DNA of 64,000 nucleotides from Gracilaria domingensis (lineage: Eukaryota; Rhodophyta; Florideophyceae; Gracilariales; Gracilariaceae). Made by a program: the position numbers and the translations under genes. This document shows positions 42,051 to 53,626 of this stretch, piece by piece. The notes below the pieces were generated by a model, which was not told the origin of the DNA, did not search any database, and was given only the letters and a program-made list of their open reading frames with translations. Location: assembly GCA_022539475.1 (NCBI GenBank), contig VCMS01000035.1, positions 212,436 through 276,435 of the forward strand, read 5' to 3'. Each line of letters begins with the position of its first letter. Within the stretch, counting starts at the first letter, position 1.

Positions 42051-45000
42051 TCCCGAATTAGAAGTCGTGTTGAGCCCAGCAAGCTGGTTTTGTGCACATT
42101 CCGGTTTGCCGGCTTGAAGTTGTGGAGAACATAGATCGTTTTCTCGTGAAAATCGTAGCCGACTAGTCTCGTGTTTGGCTTCGTATTTCCGCGTTCGGGT
42201 TGTTGGTTTCGCTCAGTTCTGTACTGGTGGCTCAACCTATTTCCGTAATTTTTCATCCCCGTCGGTACGGTGTTGCTACTCTAGAACTTTGTACCAGCTA
42301 CTCTGGTAGGATCGTCTACTATCGTAGTGTGTGGTTCTCGTCGATACGGTCGTTTCTACCCACTCTTGTGTGTTTCTCTCTCGCTTGAGGTTCTAATCTA
42401 CAGTTTTCTGGCTTTCTTCGCTCCGTGTGGAGGTTGTTTTCGACATGGATCGAACTGCCAGAAGGCATTTTTCAGTCCTACGTGAATCGCAGGATGCCCT
42501 TAAGGAGGATGTCGAAACCTTGCTAGGCAAGTACACAGGCACTCCTGTGGAGGATGTTTCTCAGATTCCTTCGGATTCCGATTGGGATTCGTCCGAATCT
42601 TCCGAGTTGTCTCGTGCTGCTTCCCATTCATATGGTTCAAGTTCTTCCTATTGCTCGTCAGACTCTTCCTCCGATATCTTAGGTTACACTCGTTCCCTGA
42701 CAGGAGATTGGCGTCCTGAATCAGAAGCTTTGCTTACCACTAACGTAGAACACGAGCTGCATACTGCATATGCTCTCCGTATTCACGGGTTGCCCACTCG
42801 TCAGATCGGAGTACCCCAACATGTTGGAATTGTACAGGATTATACGCGCCAAGCGGTGGACTTTGATGACCCTCTTCAGGTTTCGTATGGCTCAAGATCT
42901 GGTCCAGTCTGCCATACCTGCTATGGTCGCGGTCATATGTCCCCGGAATGTCAACTCTCTCTGAGGGAATGGTCCACTGTTTCCAGAAACTACCGAGATC
43001 TCACTACTTTGGAGGCTGAATCAGTTCCTATGTCTTCATATCTTCGAGCGATCACTGATTTCTCACGGAAGATTCCGGCATTTCAACCGCAGACTGCGTT
43101 GCCAAACACTGCTCTGCAGGCTATTGAAATGCATCCTTTGCGTACGGACTTTGCAGCTAGCACCCCACTGCTAGTGGTTCAGGATTCTGAGGCTCCGCCC
43201 CAGGCAGTCGAGTCCCAGAAAAACTGGTAACGGGACTCTCTACTTCTGGAGAGGCGCCCTTAATTTAAAGGTTGCTGACGCCCGAGGCTTCTCTGCCTGG
43301 CTCCCAGGTCAAAATCCTTACACGGAAACAGGGCGTCTCAGACGTGGACTCTGAACACTTCGGTGTTTTGCGTCGACCGTGGAAACGGGTTCATCATAAC
43401 CGGTTCCCGAATCGAGTCATGGTGATGTCGAAGCGACACTTTAAAGTGTTCGCTGACATTGGCCACTCTAGTTCGTGGTGCGTTATCTCACTGTTTTGGA
43501 TACAGGTACTGGTCCGAACTTTGTCGTGGAATCACTGCTACCGCAATCAGTGCGTGATCAAATCCGCGATTGCGTGCTTCCCGATATCGCTGATGCGAGG
43601 GAAAACCTGTTATCAACGGTTGGAAGGACAGAAATGGTTGTTCGCTTAGGATGCACAGTTTTGAACCTCGACTTTATTGTGTTTCGGTCATTGCCTGCCC
43701 CCATCATTTTGGGTTGTGACTTTTGTGACAAGTGTGTCGAAGCCATTAGACACCGCTCAAAGCGTGTTGATTTAGCCGATGGTTCGTCTGTTCCAATCTT
43801 GCGTCGTCCGCTTAAGCGTGCTTCGAAGAAGAAGGTTCTTCTACCTGTTGCACAGGAATATCTACCGGCTTCCCGGGAATCTAACAAGCTTCGTGTTCAC
43901 GGATCACTTTGTATACCACCGCATTGCCAAGCTTGGGTTCAAGTCAGTTCCCGTCATCACGGAGTTCGATTTGTTCAACAGGTTCCTTCACTGTCAAACA
44001 GGCACAATCTCGCCTTCGCGAATGTACTCGTTCACGTTGAGCCTGACAAACCGTTTACGATGTTGGTTTCCAATATTGGACAAAACCACCAGTATCTGGC
44101 GCACAACTAAGTCATTGGATCCGTTCTACCTCATCCTATGGCAGTTTCCACCTCTAAGGTACGTGCCGTCGATGCGATAGGTCTACTTCCCTCCGAGGGG
44201 GGGAAATGATTCGAAACATTTTAAAGGAGACCTGAATGATTCGGAGTTACTGCCAATGTCAATGGTTGTGTTTTCCAAGCTGTCGGATGGATCTTGGTTT
44301 GCATGTCTCGACTACCGTTGGTCTAACGCTACAAAGGTCGAAACAAGGTCCCCTGCGAAGAGAGATAATGCTCAGCTACTGCTGAATATAGTACCGTATT
44401 CTACGGATTATTAGAGATGCTGGAAGTTATGGCTCACAGGAATGCCAACTGCTGTACAGCGTGCGATGAATCGCGCTTGCGAACGTCTCGTCGAGAAGCA
44501 ACATGCTATTGAGCGAACATTTTCAAACACTCATGGTGATGATGCTCGTCCAAAGAGCGTTGAAGTAGTTAATGATCCCGTTCTTACGATGGAAACTACA
44601 GTTCCTGCACAAGTGGATATTCAACCTGTGGGACAGGGAATGCTTACGCGTCCCCAATCTTTGGGTATCTCAAGACTACCGAACCTATCGGACGTTGGCC
44701 AGAATGGCCTTTCTTTTCTCACGCAACGGCGCGGCGTTTATCCACGTCGGTTGGGTGTTTCTACCACTTCCCATGACGCTTCGTCTGAGGAGGGGGAGAA
44801 GGACCCAGGTTCTCGTCGAGAATCGTTAACCGCTACTGCTCGTCATGGTTCCTGTGTAACTCAGACGACTGGGCACGTCAAGAAAGATGCCAGTGGATCG
44901 GAAGTTACGTTAGTATGTGAATCGTCTCCTATTCCAGATTCTGGAGCTTTCCCCGAACCTTCGTTAAAGGAGAGTACCGCACTTGCGTATGATGTTGCCC

Positions 45001-48000
45001 GAAATCGGGATTCTGCTTCGGCTTGAATGCCACGTAGTGAAGTGTTGCTCGCCGTGGCGGATTCTTCGAAGGAAGCTTCCCTCGCTCATGAGAATTTACC
45101 GGTTTCATCGTAGTTATCTGACAGTAAAGCTTTGTAACTACAGTCCGGGAGACACGGTCCGCTGTCAACAGCGTTGCAGGAATTTCAGAAGATGGCACTC
45201 GCGTGCCTATCTGAACCGAGAACCTCGGAGACGCAGTACCGAACTGATCGCGATGGTTTCCCGACAACCGAGTCGACAGGGGACACCGCACCATGCGGAA
45301 AAGTAGACATACACAACGTGGTTGGTTTTCAGAATGAGATTCGCAGTCGCGATCGTCGGCCGATTATCTCGGTTTCACCGGACAGTCTTGTCGCTGATGC
45401 GCCGGTTCTTCCGTGTGATTTGCACGTTCATCACGGCACATTCTCGGCTTCGAGGGAATTTGTTGTCACAGCAAACGCTGGTTTGGTCTTGAACGCTCCT
45501 GATGAAGATACAACTCACCTTTCTGCACGGGATGTCGGCACGCAGACCTTGATGAAGTCTGAGCTGCACGCTACAAGCGGCGCTGTTATGCCCAGATGTT
45601 GGGAGTCCCCGGCACAGCCGTTACACGAGCCCTCACTGGAGGAGGCGGATTGCACCACAGCGTGGAGATTTCTGGACCATCAAATGGAAGTTGCACGTGA
45701 CTGCACGGAACTTGGCCTACGGATGGCACCAATCAGCGTCCATGGCGGTCAACTCCAACGCGCACAGTGCACAGTTGCCCAACCGACTCCGTCGTGCTCT
45801 GCACCTTCAAGACGTGAAAATGTTCTCAATTTCGCTGAGTGGGATACGGATGATCACCATGGAGATTCTATGGCGTCCCCTTTAAGGGTGATTCACGCTC
45901 GAGACAACTCGGTAAATATTTCGACCCTGACTTGGGACAGTTCGCCACCGGGATGGCCTCCGGGCGATCCACTCGAAATTATGAGTTTTGTCATACCCCA
46001 TCGCGGGAAGTTTCACGCACAGCGGTCGAATCACCCCAGCAACTGGTTTCAACCCCTTCTCAAGGTATGGAAAGACGTTTCCAGACTTTGAACCCTTACA
46101 GGGATGGCTACAGTACGCAACACGCGATTGCGGAGAGGGATCTTCAAGATGAAGTGTATGCATGGCAGAGCTGGATGGTTTCCTTGCTTAAAGCTAATAT
46201 CAGCCACATCGTGGAACACTCATACGATGTAGATGGTTATATGCAGTATCGAGTCCGTTGGCACGGTGTTGGTCCCGAACATGATTCGGTTCGGCCAATA
46301 TGGCATCTCCCACGTTCTATTGTGGTGCAATATCACTGTCAAACGGGTACAGCTACTCCTGCAACAATCACCGACGCCCTCCTGGGATAACCGTACCACC
46401 GAAGTGGAATGTGCCCCGCTATGCGGTGGAGAAGAGAAGAAGTTATATGGTTTGGATTTTTAATACCTTTTCTAACAAAAGTGACCACCAGCTGGTGTGG
46501 GGTCACATTGGTGCTCGCTTTATGCGTTTGGAGTCCGACTCACGTAGTGTCTAATCGCGCTTTATTCGTTTCCGATGTTTTCACCGTGTTAGGTTTTTTT
46601 TTCCAACTTGCTGGTTTACTACTACTCTGGTGGACCGCAATCACGGTTTTCCTCTAACAGAAAGATGTACTTTTTCCGTATGCATCACGTGTATGTACCG
46701 GTTTAATCACCGTTCGGCTTATGCGTTGAGCTTTGCTAGTTCTCGTTTACTTCCTGTTCCGCAGGTTTTGTTCTCGTCACTGACGGTTGTTCCCCGTTGC
46801 ACGGCGTTTTCTGACTGCCCATAACAATAGTGGTTCGAAAACGTCACGCACTCTGCGGCAGAATCACGATTTCGATCGGTTTTGTTCACCTTGGTTATGT
46901 TTCGTCACTCTCGTGATTGAAACTAATTTTTGGTTGACCGATTTCTCCGAAGTATCGTTTGTCCCGCACTGCGATTGATTCCGTCATTTTACCGTTAAAG
47001 CGGGGTTTAAGGGCACTTTCCGATCCGCTTTCGTGCGTTTCTACACGGTCTGATACCGGGGGATACACTTCTTGTTCGAAGGTTTCAAGTTGTCATTTTA
47101 CCCATTTTTCATAGTGTCACTATTTATCTCAGCTGCGCTGGTTTGGTAATTACTGTCCTCATGGACTTTCAACAACGTGTGTTCACTACTTTTTATAAGG
47201 TCTCGACACTGTTTCAGGTTTTTTTCACCGTTTTCGGGATGTAGACTTCCCCGGAGTACCGGTCTAATATATTCCGCTATGTGGAATTTCATTTCGTCTA
47301 GGACGATGTCTTTTCCTCAATACTGGGTTTCGTTGCACGGCATGCCGGCGCTGTGTTTCGCATAATCACTCCCAGTTAGGATCTCGTAACGTCAAAGACG
47401 GATGATGCACGAAGATTCGGGTTCCTGGAGTTTAATAATATATTTATTGAAAACTCACCCGTATCTTCACGGTTCTTGCTCCGTTTTGCAAACGGATATT
47501 TCCGCTGTCTCTGATGACTTCTACGCTTTGCTCGCGCAGTGAGAAACTCACCTCGTGGCGAGTTCTCTTCCCGCAATGCGGTGGTTTGTTCACTCAATTT
47601 TGGGATTCGTGCGAAAACCCGTTCTGCACGGTGGGAGAGCCTTCAAAAGGCGTAAGAAGTCCGTTAAAGCGTGTTTGTTCTTCCATAGAACTCAGCTGCA
47701 GTATTGCGTGTGACTTTGGATAGCCGTCTGTGACGTTGTTTGAACTTATGGTCCTGTTTTTCGGTTAGATGTTGGAAGTCGGCTTTCCCCCATCTGGGAG
47801 TTGACTTAAAACCCGATATCTCGGTGTGAACCCCCCTGTAGGGTGTGTGAAGACCGCGATTATGCGGGTCATGATGCTGACAAGCCAACCGCAACAGTGA
47901 GTGATGTTTTCGGGTTCCGTCGACGACGTGGTGTTGTACATAAGACCCGTTCCGGGGAAGTTGTTGGGGTTTTACACCCAAGTGCCTGGGGAGATGCTTA

Positions 48001-48368
48001 TCGTGTCGCACGACGGGTTTCCGTCATTGAAGTAGTTTGAACACCCATTGGAGATATCGTACCGCATGTTTGCGTGCTGCTCCACTCTACAAAAGGACGT
48101 CGTTCCAACGCAAAGAACCCCATTCTGGGCGTACTGTAAGCAATTCTGCGACAATGTCGGGAGGCTCAAACCCCATCATCGGGTGGTGATCGCAGCTTTG
48201 GAGGAGGTTTAGAATGAGGAAGAAGGGCCCGGAAACCTGTTTGATGGCAGAGGGAAAATGGATGTCGCTCGCACATACCGCTCTCGCGTGTTGTTGCACA
48301 ACGCTGTTTGGCTTTCCGGTGCTTCAACGGTCATTAAGGCGTGGTGTTCGCACCTCAGGAGGGGGATG

Positions 48369-49218
48369 TGTATTGCAACGCATTCGCGGTATATAATAGC
48401 TTTCGTGGCTATGTCGATGGTACTTCAGTGCAGTGGCGGTAGAGCACAGTTGCAGCGTATGGCACAGCATTGCTGGCTTGTTGTACACGTTTGGCACGGA
48501 TGATCGCCAGTTGTCACAGCACTGCTGGTAATTTAGATATTTATTTAGATAGTTTCGCATCTATTGTAGGGAGCTTACTAAGGTATACAGTGGCTTGGAC
48601 TTCGGCCTTCGCCGCCAATTAAACTCCCTAACAGGGGTTGAACCATCGTTCTTGGCTCTAAGCTGCACCGCCTTCGCATGTTCCCGCACCTCCTTGAGAG
48701 TAGACCGCGTCGTGCACGGTTAGTTTAACCACCCTGTCCAACAGGAGCATCACCGACTTCGTCGTGGTTATTTCAGTTATTATTACACACTGTCGTGGAT
48801 TCTCACCCCTGTATCGGGTTTCCGTCTTCGATTCTGGTCTCTCGTTGCTCGCCCACTATTTCCCTTTTCTTGGGTTGTTCCTTTTCCTTTTTCCACTTTC
48901 TTGGTTCTCTTCTGTCCCCTTTTCTCGGGTTTATTGCTAACTTTTCAGTGGTCTGTGAACTTCCGACTCATTGTCGTTGTCTTCACCACTTTCGTGGATT
49001 GGTTCACCTCATCAGAAGGATGCACACACGCTCACGTAGTTCTCCACCAGACTTCTCGGCCATCTCACACCCTCACACGTATATCGCGAAGGTAGATACC
49101 GGTTTACGCCCGGCTCGTGCATCTACCCTTGAGTGGCTCTATTGCTGTTGCTACCCTACTGAGGGTAATGCTCCAAACACCTTCGTGTCTTTCTCCCGTT
49201 CTCGGGGTTTGCACCACA
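48369..49218 (+). repeat. 3' LTR of the 8-kb Gypsy element
   Basis: 850 bp ending GGTTTGCACCACA. The terminal hairpin CCCG-TTCT-CGGG is at 49195-49206, with CCCT-ACTG-AGGG and ACAC-CTTC-GTGT just upstream. Confidence 0.88.
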
Positions 49219-49223
49219 CATGA
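49219..49223. repeat. Target-site duplication CATGA (right) of the 8-kb Gypsy
   Basis: CATGA, matching 41213-41217. Confidence 0.85.
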
Positions 49224-50038
49224 GCCATGGCGGACCTTGTTTCCTGGTTGTGTTTAGGATACTTTTTCCTGTCAACCTGGGCCATGGACGACTCGAAATC
49301 AGCATCGAGTTCGACGCCGTCGGTCTTCTTGGAGCAGTCGGCTCTGGGATGGGGATGGGAAGTATTGTTGCACTTTACGCATATAATAGATTTGTCGAAT
49401 GGACGAGGACCGCGATAATCGCGGTCTTATTCTCGAAGAATGCCGTTCAGCTGCGCTAATTCCCTGAGTTTCTCCTGTTTATGATCATTATAGGTGTCTG
49501 CTCTGTGCGTGATGATGTCCATTATCTTTCACTTACACTTTTCAATACGCTGTTCACCATCAAGTCCTTCTGCAGTGATGATAACATGTAAAGTCTCAGT
49601 ATCTTCCATTTGACCTGGACCGCGTGCTCTGCCATCCTTGACACTTCCCTTGCCCCGAATGGCGATCTTACATTCACAATCCTTCTCCAGAGGCTTCTGT
49701 GCATTGCCTCTCGGTCCCAGAATAAGCCCAATGAAGTTTAGAGTGCCCTCCTGTTCCTTCAAGATATGCAGCTTGTCGACGAATTTAGGCGGAGGCCTAT
49801 TTCGCATCGGACTGAAAATGGGGTCTAACTGCTTGAGGCGAGAGCAAATGCGGAATCGTTCGGCCTCGAGTTTCTCTACAGCTCGGTCAAAACGAGTCTT
49901 GACTCGCTCCTTACGCGAATCATACGGTGGCTCTGTAGATGGGGAACGACAGATGTCGTGCACTGGAATGGTGTGTGGAATGGTGTGATGTTTGTTGAAC
50001 TGAGCAAGAAATAGAGCGCAGAAAAGAACTGAAATCAT
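49219..50038 (-). pseudogene. SF1: SF1/BBP branchpoint-binding protein pseudogene, KH-QUA2 and zinc knuckle
   Basis: SF1 recognises the intron branchpoint early in spliceosome assembly. Readable in one frame: the U2AF-binding-like RSPSTEPPYDSRKERV, the helical KLEAERFRICSRLKQLDPIF, the KH domain LNFIGLILGPRGNAQKPLEK with CKIAIRGKGSVKDGRARGPG, QUA2 (KLRELAQLNGILRE), and a CCHC knuckle ICVKCNNTSHPHPRADCSKK. Two in-frame stops interrupt it: TGA at about 49524 just after the KH domain and TAA at about 49432 after QUA2. A Gypsy element then cuts it at 49219. A good acceptor (TTTCTTGCTCAG) at about 50008-50019 suggests the visible exon starts there and the 5' exon was lost when the neighbouring Crypton-like unit arrived. 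An active SF1 must lie elsewhere, since the branchpoint-binding protein is essential. Confidence 0.88.
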
Positions 50039-51252
50039 TTGAATATCTCTTGGATAGTTTCTTCGTCACTCTCGTTCACTTGCTCGTCTGCCAGAGTCCC
50101 AGCATGGTTCAGGAACGAGCTCATGGAGCTAAACCGAGGTAAAGCAGACTGGCAATCATTGTAAAATTTGCAGTAATTCGAATACGACACGAAATCCGAC
50201 GACTTCACGAGTTCCATAGCGAACTCATCTTTGTAGCCAAGCGATCGATAAAGTTGAACTTCTCCTCGTTTCGAAGAACGTCCAGAGTAGACCTTCGCGT
50301 CTGCGGTGCCAACATCAATAGAGCATAGGTGACTTCGCAAGAGCTTTCTGAACTTCACTGCCGAAAACGCAGTGTCATGTTGCAGGAGTTGTCCGGCGTT
50401 ATTGTTCTTCACATTACAAAATAAGTAGCGCTCATACGGTCCACGAAGACAAACCCACGACAGAAGAGCGATAAACGGATCCATAATAATGGAGTAACGC
50501 AGTCGCTTACACCCTACCCACTCACGGATGTGATACACGCGCTCCTGAGTAGAAGTCTTTGTCGCAGCCGGTATGGTGAGTGTAGTAGATTCTGTGGTTG
50601 TGGAAAGATGTTGGTAAGATAGCTTAAATATTTCATCATAACTAACTCCTAAATGTAGGCCTGTCACCAATATTGTGTGACGGAGAATGTTTTCGGCATT
50701 CACAACACCACCATTACCGAACCAGAACGTTTCAGCAAGATCGCACACTAAACTCAACGTTATCGACCGAGCACGCATTTTCACGTCCCTATTTCTAGAG
50801 CATAAAATTTTATACGATGTCCGAAAACGGTTTAGATCTTCGTTGTTAATAAGCGGGTTTCCATGAAATCCTTCACTAGATTTTGGGTTCCAAGAAGAGA
50901 CATGACCATTATTTAGGTAGACATGCCTTAAGCCCTGACACAACGCCAGCATGGAATCGTATCGGAGCATATTAGGTTGGCGATAGTTGCAATGCTGGGC
51001 TATAAGATTAATTAAAAGCTCGGAGCTAGCTTCCGAAACCTCTTTCGGATCATTGGTCTTGTTTTGCCGTGCAAAGGAAAGAAGGAGACGTTCTGCTCTT
51101 TGTGTGTTAGCTTTTACCGCCGCACTGTTTGCCACTTGAACCAATTCTTGAACTGGAACAACGGCACTATATTTTTGACTGTTATTTCTTCGAGAAGCCC
51201 GTCTGGGTTCTCCATCCCATCCGCGCAGAAACGAGTCGTACTTTCTTGTCAT
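50035..51252 (-). CDS. Tyrosine-recombinase-like protein (Crypton-like), intact frame
   Basis: 405 residues, unbroken, from ATG 51250-51252. The C-terminal half has the order of a tyrosine recombinase catalytic domain: RHTILVTGLHLGVSYDEIFK (box I region), a beta-hairpin, a conserved hydrophobic IIMDPFIALLSWV, then YSGRSSKRGEVQLYRSLGY (box II HxxR region) and SNYCKF (possible nucleophile Tyr). The usual Arg of box I is His, and HxxR is replaced by RxxK, so activity is doubtful, or the family is very divergent. The N-terminal part (SRRNNSQKYS, helical) may bind DNA. It is divergently paired with a GCR1_C-like gene 0.5 kb away, the two activities found in Cryptons. It could be a domesticated recombinase. 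Fair confidence in the fold only. Confidence 0.4.
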   Translation of the reverse strand: MTRKYDSFLRGWDGEPRRASRRNNSQKYSAVVPVQELVQVANSAAVKANTQRAERLLLSFARQNKTNDPKEVSEASSELLINLIAQHCNYRQPNMLRYDSMLALCQGLRHVYLNNGHVSSWNPKSSEGFHGNPLINNEDLNRFRTSYKILCSRNRDVKMRARSITLSLVCDLAETFWFGNGGVVNAENILRHTILVTGLHLGVSYDEIFKLSYQHLSTTTESTTLTIPAATKTSTQERVYHIREWVGCKRLRYSIIMDPFIALLSWVCLRGPYERYLFCNVKNNNAGQLLQHDTAFSAVKFRKLLRSHLCSIDVGTADAKVYSGRSSKRGEVQLYRSLGYKDEFAMELVKSSDFVSYSNYCKFYNDCQSALPRFSSMSSFLNHAGTLADEQVNESDEETIQEIFK

Positions 51253-51769
51253 AGTAGCTTTATCGGTACAACAAAGATTCCCTGATGATCAAGCAACAAA
51301 CGGCAGGAATTCGTCGAATTGAGGAGTGTCTGCCTTCCGTTGCTAGATCATCCGGCGTTCCCAAAGTGGCAACCCAAAATTAGAGGTTCAAAACTTTAAA
51401 CATATTTCTTCTGTACAAGTGTTACAACGTTTCTTTTACAAGTAGCATTCTAATTTCGCTGCATGTTTGTTGGAAAGAGTAACAGTTTGCTGATCCGACA
51501 TGAGATGAAGTGATTTCACCTCCCAACCGCCAAGAGCTCAGCATATTGTGCAGTGTGAACTTCGTTGTACATATTTGAAGACATCCGGGCTTCTTGCTTA
51601 CGCAGGATTGTGGCGATGTAGTAATCTGATTTGTTCCGAATTCGTGCACCATTTCTTGCTCGGCATTGTGAGCAGTGCTGGACCATGTTGTAAGACTAAA
51701 AAAATTCAACGTCTTCCAAAAGTATCTTTTCCAACACGCAGCTCTGATTCTTACATTGATCAAAGAGCG
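51253..51769. promoter_or_regulatory. Divergent intergenic region between the two Crypton-like genes
   Basis: About 0.5 kb between the start of the recombinase-like gene and the chosen ATG of the GCR1_C-like gene. Both promoters must lie here. The plus frame is open from 51548, so a longer N terminus of the right-hand protein is possible. Confidence 0.3.
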
Positions 51770-52594
51770 ATGGAGCGACGGGAAACGAAGTCTGTTACAC
51801 AAGGAGGAGGTACAGGCAGTGGTTTCGTCATTCCTATTCAGATTATGCAAGAAGGATCAACGGCTAAGAAGATTCGAAATGATATCATTTCGCTGGCTCG
51901 GTCCACTCTGGAGTCTCGCAAAACTTTGTTTGAATGTGAGCTTAATTCCAGTCAAGATCTTAGTTATCATGTGGAACATGATCAAGTGCATTTTGCGCTT
52001 TTGCAGCGAGGGCTGAAGAAGATTTGTGACCGAAAATCATGTCAAAACTCCAGAAATAACTTCTCTTCGAATGTGCCATCCTCCCAAGAAAACTGTGACG
52101 TATCGGATGCTCAAAACACTAACGATGGCAATGAAGTTGGATGTGCTCTGCCAGAAAGAGACATTGAGAGCCCTGTTACGCGTTCAGAACCGAGACTTAG
52201 TATTTCAAAGAGACAACCCGTGATTTCCACCCGTTACATACCAGGACTTCTACGAAGCATTGAAAGATTACTAGAAATGTGGACATATGGGATTCCCGAG
52301 CAAGGCATAATCCCTGTTCGTCTCCTTAAGGATGCAAAGTGTAGATCATCATTGTTGTTAGGATATACTAATAACGCCTGATGCAACAGTGGTCAGAAAA
52401 ATGCTTACAAGCGCTACAGAGACCTTGTGTACAGCGTTTCACAGTTTGCGCATCTCACTTTCAACATTTATACCAAGAAGAGTGCGGAAGAATGGAAAAA
52501 AGCGCTGAAAGAATTTCATGATATGTATGATGTCAATGGTATCCCTCGTTCTTTAACCAAGGTCTTGACCTTATATCTGCAGAACATTCTGTAA
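51770..52594 (+). pseudogene. GCR1_C-like DNA-binding protein, one nonsense change
   Basis: Starts at ATG 51770 (MERRETKSVTQGGGTGSGFV) and runs in one frame to TAA 52592-52594, interrupted by TGA at 52379-52381. The N-terminal half has a heptad-like helix (KKIRNDIISLARSTLESRKT). The C-terminal part reads GLLRSIERLLEMWTYGIPEQ, then after the stop NSGQKNAYKRYRDLVYSVSQ. This follows the GCR1_C pattern (lW..g...ps...L....WR......ysrR...i), where a Trp stands at the stop position, so TGG to TGA is likely. GCR1_C domains occur in yeast activators and fused to Crypton recombinases. Here the two are separate divergent genes. Family call is tentative. Confidence 0.4.
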
Positions 52595-52919
52595 TAGAAG
52601 GGCGAAAAAGTGGAAAGAAGCACAGTGAGGAACCGATTAGCCGACGTCGGTTGCTTTGTTTTGTGCACGCTTGGTTGTGGTTTGAACAAGCGTATTTATG
52701 TAACACGCGTGATAATAGAAAATAAAATTAGAATCTGAAATATCTAGTCTGAAAATTTAGCCAAATCTTTGCGGCCTGAAAAGTAGAACATAAAGGCCAT
52801 CATTCAGAAGACTTCTGTTACAATTTGTGAGTGGTACTCTCATAGTGTGCCGTGTATATTTTTCTTGAGCATTGCCTTCGACAATAATCTTTCTAACAAT
52901 ATTCAGTGGCTGCTCTCCT

Positions 52920-53060
52920 TGTGGTGCAATCCCACGAATGGGAAAACAAGAGCCAGGTCCCGGAAAGCCCACCCACAGGGTGTTGGAGACCTGTTTTCTA
53001 TAGAGGTCGATGCCACAGTAGAACCCTCCGATAGAGCCAGCGCGATTCCGGGTGTAAGTT
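52920..53060 (-). repeat. LTR relic of the Gypsy lineage (3' end)
   Basis: On the minus strand it reads CTTACACCCGGAATCGCGCT, CTATCGGAGGGTTCT and ends CCCATTCGTGGGATTGCACCACA; compare ATTTACACCCGGCTCGTG, CTATCGGAGGGTTCT and CCCGTCACCGGGTTTGCACCACA in the 11.8-kb element. Only the U5 end is clear and the other end is lost in AT-rich sequence. Older than the other copies. 52595-52919 shows no gene. Confidence 0.65.
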
Positions 53061-53207
53061 CTTCGAAGTAAATGTATACTTCTGTTCAAATATGATTCGC
53101 GTTTAGAAGACAAAGAAATACTCTAAATTACGAGAAAAAATATTACCAATCTATACTGCCTGAAATACAATCTTTTACACGTAATGTTAGCAATTAGAGC
53201 TATTCAG

Positions 53208-53345
53208 GCTAGATCAATACGAATAAGAATCGTATGAGTGGTCACTGCGTCTGTATCGGTGAACATTCACTTTTCCAGTGAACACTCACTGGTAATCTAC
53301 GAGTGAACGTTAACTCATCACATCCCAGTGTACGTTCACTCATAC
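53208..53345. repeat. Palindrome-bearing repeat array, left block
   Basis: Contains a degenerate copy of the 64-bp unit at 54517 and 54645 (GTCACTGCGTCTGTATCGGTGAACATTCACT). Further half-sites GTGAACACTCAC, GTGAACGTTAAC and GTGTACGTTCACT follow. Confidence 0.6.
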
Positions 53346-53626
53346 AATTAATTTTCACTCATGCAGTTAAAGTAACTGTGGTGTGTGAAGCAAACCCTTT
53401 GGAGTATCCTCGTTTTGTCAACTATTTTAATGATTCGTACCTGGGTGATGAGGCTGTGTGTAAGTCGCGGATATGATTTATTGAAAAGAGAAATGAACGA
53501 TGATTTTACCTGACCTTTCTTAGGTGGACAGGACTCCGACACCATTCCTTGGTGTGGAACACGTGAGATGTGAGTAGCCTGCGTGGGCGCATTGTACCAT
53601 AAGGTACCCTGAGAGTGGGTCATCTA

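Larger units (their letters stand above)
41218..49218 (+). mobile_element. Chromodomain Gypsy element, 8.0 kb, non-autonomous form
   Basis: LTRs at 41218 to about 42050 and 48369-49218 start TGTA(G/T)TGCAACGC; over the shared length I count about five differences, so the insertion is recent. The target duplication CATGA is perfect. Parts: short gag with the knuckle CHTCYGRGHMSPEC (about 42910), protease-like block (LTVLDTGTGPNFVV, about 43490), Ser/Pro/Thr-rich linker and a chromodomain near the end (about 46195-46340; YMQYRVRWHGVG). I find no recognisable reverse transcriptase core, RNase H or integrase, so it must rely on another element. The remainder to 48356 is non-coding with scattered hairpins. 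A polypurine tract AGGAGGGGGA lies at 48357. Same lineage as the 11.8-kb element. It lies inside SF1. Confidence 0.88.
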
